From the NCBI RefSeq assembly GCF_019049285.1, contig NZ_JAGMUL010000046.1, forward strand, positions 1 through 59,448: a stretch of DNA of 59,448 nt, read 5' to 3'. Below are positions 50,648-58,972 of the stretch, piece after piece; the stretch's first letter is position 1; every line of letters starts with the position of its first letter. Below the pieces are notes generated by a model. The model searched no databases, had not been told where the DNA came from, and saw nothing but the letters and a program-made list of their open reading frames with translations. Made by a program: the position numbers and the translations under genes. Origin of the DNA: Streptomyces sp. AC550_RSS872 (lineage in GTDB: Bacteria > Actinomycetota > Actinomycetes > Streptomycetales > Streptomycetaceae).

Positions 50648-51838
50648 TCAGGAGGGCGTGACCGGCGGATCGGGACGCATCCCGAACAGGAACCGCGTCA
50701 GCCGTGTTCTGCGCACCACGCCCTCGTACAGGATCAGGATCACCGCCAGCGAACCGGTCACGATCACCGTGTACTCGACCACGATCGGCGCCGACCAGTC
50801 CACCACGCCGTACGCGACGGCGACCACGACCGGCTGGTGCAGGACGTAGAGGGGCAGGGCGGCGACGCCCAGATACTCCCTCACCGGCCTCGGGCGGGCC
50901 CGCGCACGCCGCTGCTCGCGCGGGCGGTCCAGGGTGCCGAGGATGGCCACCACCAGGCACCAGCCCGCCGCGCTGAACAGGGCGCGGGTGACCAGCGCGA
51001 GCGGTGTGCGGTCGGTGAACGGGTCGTCCGACGTCATGAACCCGGGAGCGCACGCTGCGAACAGCACCAGCCCCGCCACGCCGAGCGGCCGGGCGAGCCG
51101 GCGCATGACGGACCGGACCCGGTCGTCCCCGCCGAGGGCGAAACCGTAGAGAAAGAACACCAGGTAGGCCCAGTGGTTCCAGGCCGCGTAGTCCTCCTCC
51201 ATACCCAGCGGCACATTGATCACAGCGAGCGGCAGCACGGGCAGCAGAAGCAGGGCGGGGTGCCGGGCGACGGCCGCTGCGGCACGGTCGCCGCCGGCCG
51301 CGACGCGTGCCGCGACCGGAGCCAGCAGCAGACAGAACGCCAGCAGCAGGAGCACGAACCACAGATGGCCGGACTCGAAGTGCTCCCCGTCCACGAGGAA
51401 CGGGAAGTCGGCGAGGTCGAGGTGGACGGTGAAGTAGCGGGGCAGGAAGCGCCAGTACGACTCGTGCTGGTCCGGGTCGGCGGCGCGCAGCCGCAGCCAC
51501 TGGGGGAGCGGGTTCAGCGCGACGACGGTGAAGACCAGGGGAACTCCCAGCCGCACCAGGCGTTCCCGGGCGAAACGGGCGGTGCCACGGCGGCCCACGG
51601 AGTACCGGGCACCGAGGCCGGCGACGAGGAACAGCACCGGCATCGCCCAGACCACCGCGAACCCGGCGAGGATCGTGATCGCCTCGGTGGTCTGCGGGTT
51701 CTGGACGTAGTAGTCGCCCTCCGTGGCGAAGACCAGGGCGGCGTGGAAGAAGACCAGACCGAGGACGACGAGGATCCGCAGCAGGTCCAGCTCCCCGCGC
51801 CGGGGAGCCGTGGCAGGTGCCTGCGTCTGAGCGCTCAC
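50648..51838 (-). CDS. Acyltransferase-3 family membrane protein
   Basis: A 396-residue polytopic membrane protein with about ten helices and the acyltransferase-3 start (ELDLLRILVVLGLVFFHAAL, with the catalytic-type His). Other family features are the Gly/Arg loop ARYSVGRRGTARF, ESGHLWFVLLLL, and the last helices with PLYVLHQPVVV. Such proteins acylate cell-surface glycans or antibiotics. GTG at 51838 fits the family N-terminus; the open frame beyond it is unrelated. A hairpin at 51886-51910 separates it from alkB. Confidence 0.86.
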   Translation of the reverse strand: MSAQTQAPATAPRRGELDLLRILVVLGLVFFHAALVFATEGDYYVQNPQTTEAITILAGFAVVWAMPVLFLVAGLGARYSVGRRGTARFARERLVRLGVPLVFTVVALNPLPQWLRLRAADPDQHESYWRFLPRYFTVHLDLADFPFLVDGEHFESGHLWFVLLLLAFCLLLAPVAARVAAGGDRAAAAVARHPALLLLPVLPLAVINVPLGMEEDYAAWNHWAYLVFFLYGFALGGDDRVRSVMRRLARPLGVAGLVLFAACAPGFMTSDDPFTDRTPLALVTRALFSAAGWCLVVAILGTLDRPREQRRARARPRPVREYLGVAALPLYVLHQPVVVAVAYGVVDWSAPIVVEYTVIVTGSLAVILILYEGVVRRTRLTRFLFGMRPDPPVTPS

Positions 51839-51885
51839 GCGCCTCAGTGTGGGGGCCCGGCGGGGCTTCGCCCAGAGGAAGGGCC

Positions 51886-51910
51886 GCCTCCGGCACCGTC
51901 CACCGGAGGC
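51886..51910 (-). terminator. Hairpin after alkB
   Basis: GCCTCCGG (51886-51893) pairs perfectly with CCGGAGGC (51903-51910) around a 9-base loop. It lies 38 bases beyond the alkB stop and before the acyltransferase start, on the minus-strand transcript. No T-run follows. Confidence 0.55.
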
Positions 51911-51948
51911 ACCCTCCCGCGCGCTCCCGAAGCGGCCGCCTCTCCGCC

Positions 51949-52578
51949 TCAGTGCACGCCGTGCGGGCGGAACTGCACGCTGATGCGTGGTCCCGTGGCG
52001 CGGGTGGTCTTCGGGATCGAGTGCTCCCAGGTCCGTTGGCAGGAGCCGCCCATCACGATGAGGTCGCCGTGGCCCAGCGGACGGCGCACCGTCTCGCCGC
52101 CGCCCCGCGCCGGCCGCAGCAGCAGATCCCGGGGCGCGCCCACGGAGAGGATGGCGACCATCGTGTCCTCGCGCCCGCCCCGCCCGATCCGGTCCCCGTG
52201 CCAGGCGACGCTGTCCCGGCCGTCGCGGTAGTAGCAGAGCCCGGCCGTGGTGAAAGGCTCGCCGAGTTCCTCGGCGTAGTGCGCGGACAGCGCGTCGCGG
52301 GCGTCGGCGAGGACGGGATGCGGAAGCGCGTCGTCGGCGCCGTAGAAGGAGAGGAGTCGTGGAACGTCGACCACGTGGTCGTACATCGTGCGCCGCTCGG
52401 CACGCCAGGGCACTTCGGCGGCGAGCTGTTCGAACAGGACGTCGGCGCCGCTCAGCCAGCCGGGCAGCACGTCGATCCAGGCGCCATGGGCCAGCCGCGT
52501 ACGGCGGATCCCGGCGAGGGAGGCGAGCCGCAGCTCGTCGGTCTGGTCGAACAGTGAGCCCTGGAGGTGCGTGGCCAT
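51949..52578 (-). CDS. alkB: AlkB-type 2-oxoglutarate/Fe(II) dioxygenase
   Basis: A 209-residue oxidative demethylase that repairs N-alkylated bases in DNA and RNA. The iron triad is His127-x-Asp129 (WHGDRIG) and His186 (WEHSIPK); the 2-oxoglutarate-binding arginines are in RISVQFR (198 and 204). The nucleotide lid and N-terminal LPGWLSGADVLFEQL fit the family. ATG at 52578; the gene is divergent from the TetR gene, so its promoter region overlaps or neighbours the doubled TetR operator. Confidence 0.93.
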   Translation of the reverse strand: MATHLQGSLFDQTDELRLASLAGIRRTRLAHGAWIDVLPGWLSGADVLFEQLAAEVPWRAERRTMYDHVVDVPRLLSFYGADDALPHPVLADARDALSAHYAEELGEPFTTAGLCYYRDGRDSVAWHGDRIGRGGREDTMVAILSVGAPRDLLLRPARGGGETVRRPLGHGDLIVMGGSCQRTWEHSIPKTTRATGPRISVQFRPHGVH

Positions 52579-52665
52579 GGTTCCAGCGTACCCCTAAATC
52601 GAAAATACGTTCCCATCGTGTGTTCAACCCGGATCCTGCTCCTGCCTGGTTTCCGGTTCCTCTTT

Positions 52666-52699
52666 GGATACATTCGCGTATCGGATACATTCGCGTATC
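52666..52699. promoter_or_regulatory. Doubled 17-bp operator upstream of TetR gene
   Basis: GGATACATTCGCGTATC occurs twice head to tail (52666-52682 and 52683-52699). Each copy contains the inverted arms GATAC/GTATC separated by 6 bases. The array ends 15 bases before the TetR ATG and just before its GGAGG ribosome site, the classic position for an autorepressor. It is also 88 bases from the divergent alkB start. Confidence 0.8.
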
Positions 52700-52714
52700 G
52701 AACGGAGGCGGGAC

Positions 52715-53359
52715 ATGTCGGTGAGGGAAACGACCGGGCGCGTCACCAAGCGCCGCGTCCGCACGCGCGCCAACCTGCTCGACGCCGCGTTCGCCGTGTT
52801 CGCCGCCAAGGGGTTCGGCCGGGTCTCCATCGAGGAGGTCTGCGAGGCCGCCGGCTACAGCAGGGGCGCCTTCTACTCCAACTTCGACAGCCTGGACGAG
52901 CTGTTCTTCGCCCTCTACCGGCAGCGCGCCGACCTGATCGCCGAGCAGGTGTCCGGGGCCCTCGCCCTCGACGGACCGGACCTGGACGTGCCCGCCGCCG
53001 TGGACCGGGTGACCGAGGTCCTGCTCCTGGACCGGGACTGGCTGCTGGTGAAGACGGACTTCCTGGTGCACGCCGCACGTGACCCGGCCGTCGCGCAGGC
53101 CCTGCTGGAACACCGTGCCCGGCTGCGCGGCGCCATCGCCGACCGGCTGGCCAGGGCGCGGGGACACACCGAACTGCCCGCCGTGCTCGGCGACATCGAC
53201 GGCGCCGCCCACGCCGTGGTGGCCGCGTACGACGGAGTCACCACCCAACTGCTGCTGGACCGGGACGTCGAACACGCCCGGGCCTGGCTCGGGCAACTGC
53301 TCACCGCGCTGCTCACCGACGGCAGCGGCACCACCGCATCAGCGCACATGAGGACATGA
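52715..53359 (+). CDS. TetR-family transcriptional regulator
   Basis: A 214-residue TetR regulator. The HTH is at about 18-62 (RTRANLLDAAFAVFAAKGFG, VSIEEVCEAAGYSRGAFYSN), followed by an all-helical ligand domain. ATG at 52715 has GGAGG 6 bases upstream; the longer in-frame version would read through the operator repeats. It lies 16 bases upstream of the FAD dehydrogenase on the same strand, so it probably represses both itself and that enzyme through the doubled operator. Confidence 0.92.
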   Translation: MSVRETTGRVTKRRVRTRANLLDAAFAVFAAKGFGRVSIEEVCEAAGYSRGAFYSNFDSLDELFFALYRQRADLIAEQVSGALALDGPDLDVPAAVDRVTEVLLLDRDWLLVKTDFLVHAARDPAVAQALLEHRARLRGAIADRLARARGHTELPAVLGDIDGAAHAVVAAYDGVTTQLLLDRDVEHARAWLGQLLTALLTDGSGTTASAHMRT

Positions 53360-53375
53360 GGAAGGGACGGTCGCC

Positions 53376-55049
53376 ATGGATGCCGACGTCATCGTCGTCG
53401 GAGCGGGACTCGCGGGCCTGGTCGCCGCGAGCGAACTGACCAGCCGGGGCCGCAGGGTCGCGCTGGTCGACCAGGAGAACGCCGCCAACCTCGGCGGGCA
53501 GGCGTTCTGGTCCTTCGGCGGACTCTTCCTCGTCGACTCCCCGGAGCAGCGGCGCCTGGGCATCAAGGACTCCCTCGACCTGGCCTGGAACGACTGGCAG
53601 GGCAGCGCCCAGTTCGACCGGGTGGACGACGAGGACTCCTGGGCGGTGCGCTGGGCGCGCGCGTACGTCGAGTTCGCGGCCGGCGAGAAACGGGCCTGGC
53701 TGGACGGGCACGGCATCAAGTTCCTGCCCACGGTGGGCTGGGCGGAGCGCGGCGACCTGCGCGCCCACGGCCACGGCAACTCCGTGCCCCGCTTCCACAT
53801 CGCCTGGGGCACCGGCACCGGCGTCGTGGAGCCGTTCGTGCGGTACGCCAAGCAGGCCGTGCGCGACGGGCTGCTCACCTTCTACCACCGGCACCAGGTC
53901 GACGAGCTGGTCATCGAGGAGGGCGCGGCGCGCGGTGTGCGCGGCACGGTCCTGGCCGACGACCACTCACCCCGGGGCGTCGCCTCCAACCGCGACCGCG
54001 TGGGCGAGTTCGAGCTGACCGCCCAGGCCGTCGTCGTCACCACCGGTGGCATCGGCGCCAACCATGACATCGTCCGCCGCTACTGGCCCGAGCGGCTCGG
54101 CACGCCGCCCACCGAGATGGTCACCGGGGTCCCCGCCTACGTCGACGGCCGGATGCTCGACATCAGCGCGGAGGCGGGCGTACGCCTGGTCAACCGCGAC
54201 CGTATGTGGCACTACACCGAGGGCCTACAGAACTGGGACCCGATCTGGCCCGGCCACGGCATCCGCATCCTGCCCGGCCCGTCCTCGATGTGGTTCGACG
54301 CCCTCGGCCGCCGCCTGCCCGACCCCTGCCTGCCGGGCTACGACACCCTCGGCACCCTCAAGCACCTGCGTACGGACGCCGACATCGCCGGGTACGACCA
54401 CTCCTGGTTCATTCTCAGCCAGAAGATCATCGAGAAGGAGTTCGCCCTGTCGGGCTCCGAACAGAACCCCGACATCACCGCCAAGGACCGCGCCGGGTTC
54501 CTGAAGGAGCGGGTGCTCGGCAAGGGCGCCCCGGGTCCGGTGGCGGCGTTCCTGCGCAACGGCGCGGACTTCGTGACCGCCCCGGACCTGGAGCAACTGG
54601 TCGAGAAGATGAACCAGTTGACGGACAAGCCGCTCCTCGACGCCGAGACCGTCCGCCGCCAGATCGAGGCCCGCGACCTCCAGATCGCCAACCCGTACAG
54701 CAAGGACTCCCAGGTCCAGGGGATCCGCAACGCCCGCCGCTACATCGGCGACCGCCTCGGCCGGGTCGCCACCCCGCACCGCATCCTCGACCCGGCCGCC
54801 GGCCCCCTCATCGGCGTCAAGCTGCACATCCTGACCCGCAAGACCCTGGGCGGCATCCAGACCGACCTCGACTCCCGTGCGCTCGGCGCCGACGGCACCC
54901 CCGTCGACGGCCTGTACGCGGCCGGCGAGGTCGCCGGATTCGGCGGCGGAGGCGTCCACGGCTACAACGCCCTGGAGGGCACCTTCCTCGGCGGCTGCCT
55001 CTTCTCGGGCCGCACGGCGGGCCGGGCCGCGGCACGGCAGACCGCCTGA
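53376..55049 (+). CDS. FAD-binding dehydrogenase, KstD-like
   Basis: A 557-residue flavoprotein of the fumarate reductase/3-ketosteroid delta-1-dehydrogenase group. It has the N-terminal dinucleotide motif DVIVVGAGLAGLVAASELTS, the capping domain and the C-terminal FAD block GLYAAGEVAGFGGGGVHGYN, then LEGTFLGGCLFSGRTAG. It is expected to desaturate a hydrophobic ketone or enoyl-type substrate; steroid activity is not established. It forms a two-gene operon with the upstream TetR regulator. Its end lies close to the convergent DUF488 gene. Confidence 0.88.
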   Translation: MDADVIVVGAGLAGLVAASELTSRGRRVALVDQENAANLGGQAFWSFGGLFLVDSPEQRRLGIKDSLDLAWNDWQGSAQFDRVDDEDSWAVRWARAYVEFAAGEKRAWLDGHGIKFLPTVGWAERGDLRAHGHGNSVPRFHIAWGTGTGVVEPFVRYAKQAVRDGLLTFYHRHQVDELVIEEGAARGVRGTVLADDHSPRGVASNRDRVGEFELTAQAVVVTTGGIGANHDIVRRYWPERLGTPPTEMVTGVPAYVDGRMLDISAEAGVRLVNRDRMWHYTEGLQNWDPIWPGHGIRILPGPSSMWFDALGRRLPDPCLPGYDTLGTLKHLRTDADIAGYDHSWFILSQKIIEKEFALSGSEQNPDITAKDRAGFLKERVLGKGAPGPVAAFLRNGADFVTAPDLEQLVEKMNQLTDKPLLDAETVRRQIEARDLQIANPYSKDSQVQGIRNARRYIGDRLGRVATPHRILDPAAGPLIGVKLHILTRKTLGGIQTDLDSRALGADGTPVDGLYAAGEVAGFGGGGVHGYNALEGTFLGGCLFSGRTAGRAAARQTA

Positions 55050-55071
55050 GACCGGTGCGCGGCCCGTCGCC

Positions 55072-55420
55072 TCAGGCCTGGAGGAGGCGGGCCAGCACCG
55101 CGGCGTGACTCCCCGGGGGACTTCGAAGCGGTCAGCAGGGTCACAGCGCCCTTGCCCGCCAGCTCCCGTACGCGATCGACGAGTTCGGCCGCCTCGGGGG
55201 CGGCCAGCTCCGCCTCGTAGCGCTCGGTGAACTCCTCGTACGATCCCTCGCCCGCGTGGTACCAGCGCCGCAGCTCCGTGGACGGGGTGAGCCCCTTGGG
55301 CCACTCGTCCACGCGGGCCGCGTCCTTCGACAGACCGCGCGGCCAGAGCCGGTCGACGAGGACACGCACGCCGTCCTCCGGCTCGGGTGCTTCGTAGACG
55401 CGACGGATACGGACGCTCAT
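55072..55420 (-). pseudogene. DUF488 gene with a 3'-proximal frameshift
   Basis: ATG at 55420 opens a DUF488 (YeaO-like) protein (MSVRIRRVYEAPEPEDGVRV, LWPRGLSKD, WYHAGEGSYEEF). The frame is correct up to TLLTASKSPG, where the C/G run at 55110-55119 shifts it. The family's normal ending HAAVLARLLQA plus stop is present in the neighbouring frame (stop at 55072-55074), so one base too many is the simplest explanation. As read, translation would continue to 54962 inside the dehydrogenase gene. Sequencing error or a real mutation cannot be distinguished here. Confidence 0.75.
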
Positions 55421-55778
55421 GGCCGGGCCTTTCCGGTGGACCTGACGAGTTCCCCGCAAGTGTCGGCCAAGGCCGACGCATGATCACGTACAAGTCCCGT
55501 GTCGCCCTGCTCTTCCGCGGACGCAGTCTGCGGCATCCCGAGCAGTACGCCTTGTTCAGCATCAGGTGTATGGCTGAGGCCGCCGCCCCAGTCCCCGTAC
55601 ATGCTGCCGTCCGGCCCCGCCAGCACGGTGTTGCCGGAGGTGGGGTGGGCGAATCGCCATCGGACACAGCAGATCGGCATGTGCCGTGGCCGTTGTGACA
55701 TGGAGCAGGTGACAGTCAGGGAAGCGAGGCTCTGAGCAGCCGCACCGTGAAGGCGGCGGACTGCGAAGGAGCGATCTC
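55421..55778. other. Intergenic region, no gene supported
   Basis: A 358-base gap between divergent genes. Overlapping frames of 80-100 codons on both strands lack family resemblance and convincing ribosome sites. It should contain the promoter of the homoserine dehydrogenase fusion. AAGGAG near 55766-55772 is the ribosome site for that gene. Confidence 0.5.
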
Positions 55779-58289
55779 ATGGGCCGATACGATCTCGCCC
55801 TCATCGGCTTCGGTGGCGTCAATCGCGCGCTTGCCGAGCTGATATCCCAGAGCGGGGAGCGCCTGGCCAAGGAGCTGGGCTTCGCCCTGCGGGTGGTGGC
55901 GATCACCGATCTGCGGGCCGGTTCCCTGGTGGACAGCGACGGTATCGATCTGGCGCCGCTGCTGGCCGCCGAGCCCGGGGAGCTGAGCTTCGCGGGCCTT
56001 GCCGGCGGCAGCGCTGATCCGCACAACGAGTGGGTGATCCGTGAGGTGCCGGCCGACATCGTCGTGGAAGCGACGTTCACCAACCCCACCGACGGCGAGC
56101 CCGCCCTCTCCCACGTGCGCTGGGCCCTGGAATCGGGCAAGCACGTGTGCACCACCAACAAGGGACCGGTCGCACTCGCCGGCCGCGCACTGAAGCAGCT
56201 GGCCGCCGAGCGCGGTGTCAGCTTCGAGTTCGAGGGCTCGGTACTCAGCGGCACCCCCGTCCTGCGCACCGCCCAGCGCATGTTCGGCGGCCTGGAGATC
56301 ACCGGCGTCCAGGGCATCATGAACGGCACCTCGAACTACATCCTGGGCCGCCTGGAAGAGGGCATCGAGCTTTCGGCCGCCATCGCCGAAGCCCAGGAGC
56401 TCGGGTACGCCGAAGCCGATCCCACCGCGGACATCGAGGGCCACGACGTCCAGCTCAAGGTCATGATCCTGGCCAATGAAGTCCTCGGCGCCGACCTGCG
56501 CCGCGAGGACGTCTTCTGCGAGGGCATCCTGGCGATCACACCGGACGAGGTGCGGGACGCCGCCGCGAAGGGGCTGCGGTGGAAGCTGGTCGGCTCCGCC
56601 ACCCGCCACGAGGACGGCAGCGTCGACGCCCGCGTCGCCCCCCTCGCCCTGCCCGCCCAGCACCCGCTCGCCGGGATCTCCGGCCCGGTCAACGCGGTCG
56701 CCTTCGACACCGACCTCCTCGGCACGGTCACGGTCTCGGGGCCGGGCGCCGGCCGCACCGAGACCGCCTACGCCCTGCTGTCGGACATCACCGCCATCCA
56801 CCAGCGCCACGCGGACGAGGACACCGCCCCGCTCGCCCCTTCCTCCAGGAGACGCACCGTGTCTGACACCGTCGTGCCCCCCGGCGTCGAACTCGGCACC
56901 GACACCACGCCCGTGCACAACCCCTACACCGGCGAGGTCATCGCCTCGGTGCCCACCGTCGACGCAGGCGCCGCCGGCAGCATCTTGCAGCAGGCCAGGT
57001 GCGGGCGCCGCACCGCGGCCGCGCTGTCCCGAGCCTCCAGGGCCGCTGTCCTGGAACGCGCCGCCCGCCTGATCGAGCGGCGCGCCGAATCCTTCGCCCA
57101 GCTGATCGTCAGCGAGGCCGGCAAGACCATCACCCAGGCCCGCAAGGAAGTCGCCCGCGCGGTCAACACGCTGTCCCTGTCCGGAGCCGAGGCACGGCGC
57201 AACGCCGGCGAGGTCATCCCCTTCGACTCCTACGAGGGCTCGGAGAAACGGCAGGGCTGGTTCACCCGCGAACCGCTGGGCATCATCGCCGCCATCACCC
57301 CGTTCAACGACCCCCTCAACCTGGTCGCCCACAAGCTCGGCCCGGCCATCGCCGGCGGCAACGCCGTCATCCTCAAACCGTCCGCGCTGACGCCACTGTC
57401 CGCGCTGCGCCTGGTCGACACCCTCATCGAGGCCGGCCTGCCCGAGGAGATCGTCACCGTCGTCAACGGCAATGCCGGCATCGGCGCCGCGATCGTGGCC
57501 GCCCCCGACGTGCGCATGGTGTCCTTCACCGGCGGATTCGCCACCGGCGAGGCCATCTCCCGCACGGCCGGCCTGAAGAAGCTCGCCATGGACCTGGGCG
57601 GCAACGCCCCGGTCATCGTCATGGACGACGCCGACCTCGACGAGGCCGTGGCCTCCTGCGTCTCCGGCGCGTTCTGGGCCGCCGGCCAGAACTGCATCGG
57701 CACCCAGCGCATCCTCATCGCCGCCGAGGTCTACGAGCGCTTCCGCGACGCGTTCGTCGCCCGCACCAAGCTGCTGCGCGTCGGCGACCCGCTCGACGAG
57801 CGCACCGACGTCGGCCCCATGATCACCCCGCAGGCCGCGGCCGCCACCCGGGCCAAGGTCGACACGGCGGTGTCGGAGGGCGCGGTGCTGTTGTGCGGCA
57901 ACGACGCCATCGGCTCCCTGTACACGCCGACCGTCCTGGAAGACGTCCCGGCGACCTGCTCGATCTGGCAGGAGGAGGTGTTCGCCCCGGTCGTCGTGCT
58001 CCAGCCGTTCACGTCCTTCGAGGACGCCATCGAGCAGGCCAACTCCATCGACTACAGCCTCCACACGGGCATCTTCACCTCCCGCCTGGACCGCGCCCTG
58101 TCCGCGGCCCGGCTGCTGGAAGCAGGCGGCGTGATGATCAACGACTCGTCCGACTACCGCTTCGACGCCATGCCGTTCGGCGGGTTCAAGTACGGCAGCA
58201 TGGGCCGCGAAGGCGTGCGCTTCGCCTTCGAGGAGATGACCCAGCCCAAGGTCGTCTGCGTCAACCACATCAGCGAAGTGGTCCAATGA
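55779..58289 (+). CDS. Homoserine dehydrogenase-aldehyde dehydrogenase fusion
   Basis: An 836-residue continuous reading frame. Residues 1-350 are a homoserine dehydrogenase-like enzyme without ACT domain (LALIGFGGVNRALAEL, TTNKGPVAL, GIMNGTSNYILGRLEEG, YAEADPTADIEGHDVQLKV). Residues about 361-836 are an NAD(P)-aldehyde dehydrogenase (ITPFNDPLNLVAHKLGPAIA, catalytic Cys639 in GQNCIGTQR, EVFAPVVVLQPF). The usual glutamate of ELGG is Asp605 (MDLGG). No stop separates the two; an internal GTG (56859) with AGGAG suggests that they were separate genes or that both products are made. Both halves could act on aspartate semialdehyde: reduction to homoserine or oxidation to aspartate. Confidence 0.82.
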   Translation: MGRYDLALIGFGGVNRALAELISQSGERLAKELGFALRVVAITDLRAGSLVDSDGIDLAPLLAAEPGELSFAGLAGGSADPHNEWVIREVPADIVVEATFTNPTDGEPALSHVRWALESGKHVCTTNKGPVALAGRALKQLAAERGVSFEFEGSVLSGTPVLRTAQRMFGGLEITGVQGIMNGTSNYILGRLEEGIELSAAIAEAQELGYAEADPTADIEGHDVQLKVMILANEVLGADLRREDVFCEGILAITPDEVRDAAAKGLRWKLVGSATRHEDGSVDARVAPLALPAQHPLAGISGPVNAVAFDTDLLGTVTVSGPGAGRTETAYALLSDITAIHQRHADEDTAPLAPSSRRRTVSDTVVPPGVELGTDTTPVHNPYTGEVIASVPTVDAGAAGSILQQARCGRRTAAALSRASRAAVLERAARLIERRAESFAQLIVSEAGKTITQARKEVARAVNTLSLSGAEARRNAGEVIPFDSYEGSEKRQGWFTREPLGIIAAITPFNDPLNLVAHKLGPAIAGGNAVILKPSALTPLSALRLVDTLIEAGLPEEIVTVVNGNAGIGAAIVAAPDVRMVSFTGGFATGEAISRTAGLKKLAMDLGGNAPVIVMDDADLDEAVASCVSGAFWAAGQNCIGTQRILIAAEVYERFRDAFVARTKLLRVGDPLDERTDVGPMITPQAAAATRAKVDTAVSEGAVLLCGNDAIGSLYTPTVLEDVPATCSIWQEEVFAPVVVLQPFTSFEDAIEQANSIDYSLHTGIFTSRLDRALSAARLLEAGGVMINDSSDYRFDAMPFGGFKYGSMGREGVRFAFEEMTQPKVVCVNHISEVVQ
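56847..56861 (+). promoter_or_regulatory. Internal ribosome site and GTG start of the aldehyde dehydrogenase half
   Basis: AGGAGA (56847-56852) is followed after 6 bases by GTG (56859-56861). Translation from here gives a family-length aldehyde dehydrogenase of 476 residues starting MSDTVVPPGVELGTD. This spacing is ideal for Streptomyces, so a separate dehydrogenase product is likely even though the upstream frame runs in without a stop. Confidence 0.65.
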
Positions 58290-58453
58290 CCGCCTTCCGC
58301 ACCGAGCACGACCCCCGTATTTGCGGAAGGGGCCCTCGCGACGGGACGAACGTGGTGGACCCGGTGGCCCAGGGCGGATTGCTCGGCCGGGAGCACGCCA
58401 CCGCGCAGCTCACCCCGCTGCCGCCAGCCCCTGCTCTCCACGTGGGCGGTTGA
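58286..58453 (+). pseudogene. Truncated aspartase/fumarase-type gene start
   Basis: ATG at 58286 overlaps the fusion gene's TGA (ATGA) and begins MTAFRTEHD, the typical opening of class II fumarases and aspartate ammonia-lyases (xxRxEHDxxG). After nine residues the similarity ends and the frame runs 46 more unrelated codons to a stop at 58451-58453, into the convergent Lrp gene. I read it as a lyase gene cut off by deletion or rearrangement. The match is short, so confidence is moderate. Confidence 0.45.
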
Positions 58454-58871
58454 CCACTCTGGACAGGGCGAGCGCCGTGACCGTGTCCCGTACGCCGGGC
58501 ATCTGGGCGATGTCCTCCCAAATGCTCCGTACGCGTTCCAGCGAGGGCGCCTCCAGACGCACCATGATGTCGAAGTCGCCGCTGAGGATCTCGCAGATAA
58601 CGACCTCGGGGATGCGTTTGAGCGCGGCCAGGACGTCGCCGCCACGCATGCGGTCCTGGCGGTACACGAGTACGAGCGCCGAGACCACATCGCCGCTGTC
58701 GCCGCCTGCGCGGACGATGGTGTAGCCGGCGATGTGGCCTTGGCGCTCCAGCCGTTCGATGCGCTGGCGCACCGCGTTGCGGGACAGCAGCACCTTGCCG
58801 GCCAGGTCCGAGTGCGAGATGCGGGCGTTGCGGGTCAGCTCGGCGATGATCTTCTCGTCGATGGTGTCCAC
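58410..58871 (-). CDS. Lrp/AsnC-family regulator
   Basis: A 153-residue Lrp/AsnC regulator. The N-terminal HTH is at about 5-55 (TIDEKIIAELTRNARISHSD, LAGKVLLSRNAVRQRIERLE); the C-terminal RAM domain (about 70-140) binds amino acids (ILSGDFDIMVRLEAPSLERV). GTG at 58871 gives the standard family start MDTIDEKIIAEL; GGAG lies 10 bases upstream. Its gene is convergent with the dehydrogenase fusion and downstream of the AstE/AspA-type gene, so an amino-acid-responsive control of this locus is likely. Confidence 0.9.
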   Translation of the reverse strand: MDTIDEKIIAELTRNARISHSDLAGKVLLSRNAVRQRIERLERQGHIAGYTIVRAGGDSGDVVSALVLVYRQDRMRGGDVLAALKRIPEVVICEILSGDFDIMVRLEAPSLERVRSIWEDIAQMPGVRDTVTALALSRVVNRPRGEQGLAAAG

Positions 58872-58972
58872 AGCGGACCGTCTCCTTCGCGCATAGGTCA
58901 AGGTCGCAAGCGCCCGCGGCAAGAGTCTCCGGCGCGACCGGGTGCCGGAGGCGAGGCCGTGGCGGCGGGCCT

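Noticed and set aside
50648..53296. 882-codon minus-strand frame covering acyltransferase, alkB and TetR region
   Set aside because: Only the part from 51838 to 50648 is a membrane acyltransferase; the rest is antisense or shifted sequence of other genes.
55417..55701. 94-codon minus-strand frame before the homoserine dehydrogenase
   Set aside because: It overlaps the DUF488 start, lacks a ribosome site and has no recognisable domain; could be a fragment but unsupported.
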